Below, one piece after another: positions 62,737 through 64,000 of a stretch of 64,000 nt of DNA. The stretch covers positions 1,302,001-1,366,000 of the forward strand of contig NZ_CP011125.1 of the NCBI RefSeq assembly GCF_000737325.1, given 5' to 3'. Each line of letters opens with the position of its first letter. Positions within the stretch are counted from its first letter, which is position 1. Source of the stretch: Sandaracinus amylolyticus. Its GTDB lineage: Bacteria > Myxococcota_A > Polyangia > Polyangiales > Sandaracinaceae. The position numbers and the translations under genes are program-made. Below the pieces are notes generated by a model, which was not told where the DNA came from, ran no database searches, and saw nothing but the letters and a program-made list of their open reading frames with translations.

Positions 62737-63171
62737 TCAGGTGCGGAACTCCTCCGCGTCGATGCTGATCGTCGCGTTGCGATCCTTCTTCCGCCGCGCC
62801 ATCCGCAGCAGGCTCCGGATGCCGCGCTCGCTCACCGGCTTCGCCACGTGTCGATCGAAGCCCGCGCGCCGCGCCTCCTCGACGTCCTCCGGCTGCGCGT
62901 AGCCGGACACCGCGATCAGCACCGGCGACTCCGCGCCGCGCGCCGCGCGCAGCTGGCGCGCGAGCTCGAACCCGTCGAGCTCCGGGAGCCCGAGGTCCAG
63001 CAGCGCGAGATCGAACGCCCCCGCGAGGCCCGCCGCGAGCCCGCTCCGTCCGTCGCGTCGGAGCGTGACCTCGTGGCCCCAGCGCTCGAGGAGCAGTGCG
63101 AGCATGTCGGCGATGTCCTCGTTGTCCTCGACGACCAGGACGCGGAGCGGCGAACGCGCGGTGCGAAGCAT
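62737..63171 (-). CDS. Stand-alone response regulator receiver
   Basis: A 144-residue receiver with LVVEDNEDIADM, LALLDLGLPELDGFEL (phosphoacceptor Asp), IAVSGYAQPED and AKPVSERGIRSLL, plus a basic C-terminal tail. The start at 63171 avoids an Arg-rich upstream stretch. It is divergent from the histidine kinase gene at 63331 and is its likely partner. Confidence 0.88.
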   Translation of the reverse strand: MLRTARSPLRVLVVEDNEDIADMLALLLERWGHEVTLRRDGRSGLAAGLAGAFDLALLDLGLPELDGFELARQLRAARGAESPVLIAVSGYAQPEDVEEARRAGFDRHVAKPVSERGIRSLLRMARRKKDRNATISIDAEEFRT

Positions 63172-63330
63172 GACGGCGGCCGACCTAGGTCCGGAGCACG
63201 TCGCGGCAACCCCGTGATCTCGCGGGAGATCTTTCCGCTCGCGCCGTCGCCTGACAATCCGAGCGCTTGGAGATTGTGGCGACTCGCGACGCGACGAGAT
63301 GGGCGGTCGCGTAACGCCCCTCACCCCCCC

Positions 63331-64000
63331 ATGCGACCCCGACTGCAATCATCGCCACGTCGTGAGCGCATCGAGTCCGGAGTCCATCCCGCCGCGCGTC
63401 GTACAGCGGCGGCGCGTGCGCGCCTCGAGCTCGCGCTCGGGTTGCTCGCGGAGGAGGACGGGATCGAGAGCGCCGAACAGGAGATCACGCTCGCGATCGA
63501 TCTCCTCTCGCGCGACCTCGGCACGATCGACGAGCTGCGCGCGCAGCTCGACGCGCGCGAGCGCGAGATCGACGAGGCGCGCCGCGAGGCCTCGCGCGCG
63601 AAGGCGCAGCTCCTCGCGATGGTCTCCCACGAGCTCCGCACACCGCTGAACGCGATGCTCGGCTACGCGTCGATGCTCTCTCACGGCGTCGGCGGCGCGC
63701 TCTCGCCGGAGCAGCAGCACAAGGCCGAGCGCATCGAGGCGAACGGGCGCGAGCTGCTCGGCGTCATCGAGCAGATGCTCGAGCTCGCCGCGCTCGACGC
63801 GGGCGCGATGACGGTGGAGCTGCAGGACCTCGATCTCGGGGCCACCGTGCGCGACGCGATCCGCAGCCTCGAGCCCTCGTCGTCGCGTCCCGATCTGCGC
63901 GTCGAGCTCGTGATCGACGCCACCGTGCCGCGCCTGCGTACCGATCCCGCGAAGCTCGCGAAGGTCGTGCGCTGTCTCGTGGGCAACGCGCTGAAGTTCA
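63331..64000 (+). CDS. Sensor histidine kinase, 5' part (runs off the window)
   Basis: The first 223 residues of a kinase. Residues 1-90 form a helical, coiled-coil-like region (LDARERREIDEARREAS-like). The H-box is VSHELRTPLNAMLGYAS near residues 98-114, with HATPase beginning and reaching the N-box (VGNALKF) at the window edge. No transmembrane helix is visible in this part. The ATG 63331 start is the first in frame after the promoter space of 159 bases. Its divergence from the receiver gene at 63171 suggests they act together. Confidence 0.85.
   Translation, partial: MRPRLQSSPRRERIESGVHPAARRTAAARARLELALGLLAEEDGIESAEQEITLAIDLLSRDLGTIDELRAQLDAREREIDEARREASRAKAQLLAMVSHELRTPLNAMLGYASMLSHGVGGALSPEQQHKAERIEANGRELLGVIEQMLELAALDAGAMTVELQDLDLGATVRDAIRSLEPSSSRPDLRVELVIDATVPRLRTDPAKLAKVVRCLVGNALKF

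Overview
The window is very GC-rich, gene-dense DNA from what is most probably a myxobacterium (Myxococcota, Polyangia; it reads like a Sandaracinus-type genome). The evidence is indirect. There are many lipoproteins with Asp/Gly-rich linkers after the lipobox, a MYXO-CTERM-like tail (58520-59794), a double-CXXCG protein of the family named from Myxococcus paralogues, many hybrid histidine kinases, and a mix of small unrelated operons. I saw no rRNA, tRNA, CRISPR array, transposase or prophage. About 65 protein-coding features are supported.

Layout. 1-4.4 kb: end of a DUF2141 gene, a sensor kinase, a lipoprotein gene broken by frameshifts, then small genes of immunity-protein type (double-CXXCG, SMI1/KNR4). 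4.4-7.3 kb: a 42-bp palindromic tandem repeat followed by an unknown protein and a HerA-like ATPase. 7.3-18 kb: an LRR protein, several surface lipoproteins (one behind a Fur-like dyad), TM2 protein, spermidine-synthase-like membrane fusion, TerB-like protein, MsrA, a VWA lipoprotein, then a repeat-rich gap (27-nt inverted repeat pair and 55-bp tandem repeats). 18-24 kb: pntAB transhydrogenase divergent from nhaA, then a carotenoid oxygenase. 24-33 kb: ABC exporter, PolX-like protein with a damaged polymerase motif, DUF1152, DJ-1/PfpI, an SDR/SnoaL operon divergent from an HxlR regulator, a methyltransferase and a haloalkane-dehalogenase-like hydrolase.

33-47.7 kb: hot-dog thioesterase with an upstream operator dyad and a TetR regulator nearby, two orphan ExbD proteins, rhodanese lipoprotein, M23 peptidase, a Fam20-like secreted kinase divergent from a NAGPA-type glycosidase, YihY, trypsin-like protease, methyltransferase, amidohydrolase, dienelactone hydrolase, DUF885, metallophosphoesterase and a KAS III enzyme. 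47.7-51.3 kb: two proteins with related Arg/Gly-rich disordered N-termini carrying a dodecin and a BON domain respectively, and two small basic proteins. 51.3-64 kb: two hybrid histidine kinases, a monooxygenase, a FAD/Rieske oxidoreductase, UdgX (uracil-DNA cross-linking glycosylase), and a tightly coupled operon ending in the MbnP/MbnH copper-protein maturation pair. It closes with two response-regulator receivers and the start of another kinase.

The clearest functional modules are PntA-PntB (proton-driven NADPH supply), MbnP-MbnH (tryptophan to kynurenine modification of a copper-binding lipoprotein), the SDR/SnoaL/HxlR cassette, and the signalling cluster at the right end. Start sites were chosen by Shine-Dalgarno match, family alignment and neighbour spacing; several remain ambiguous and are marked.
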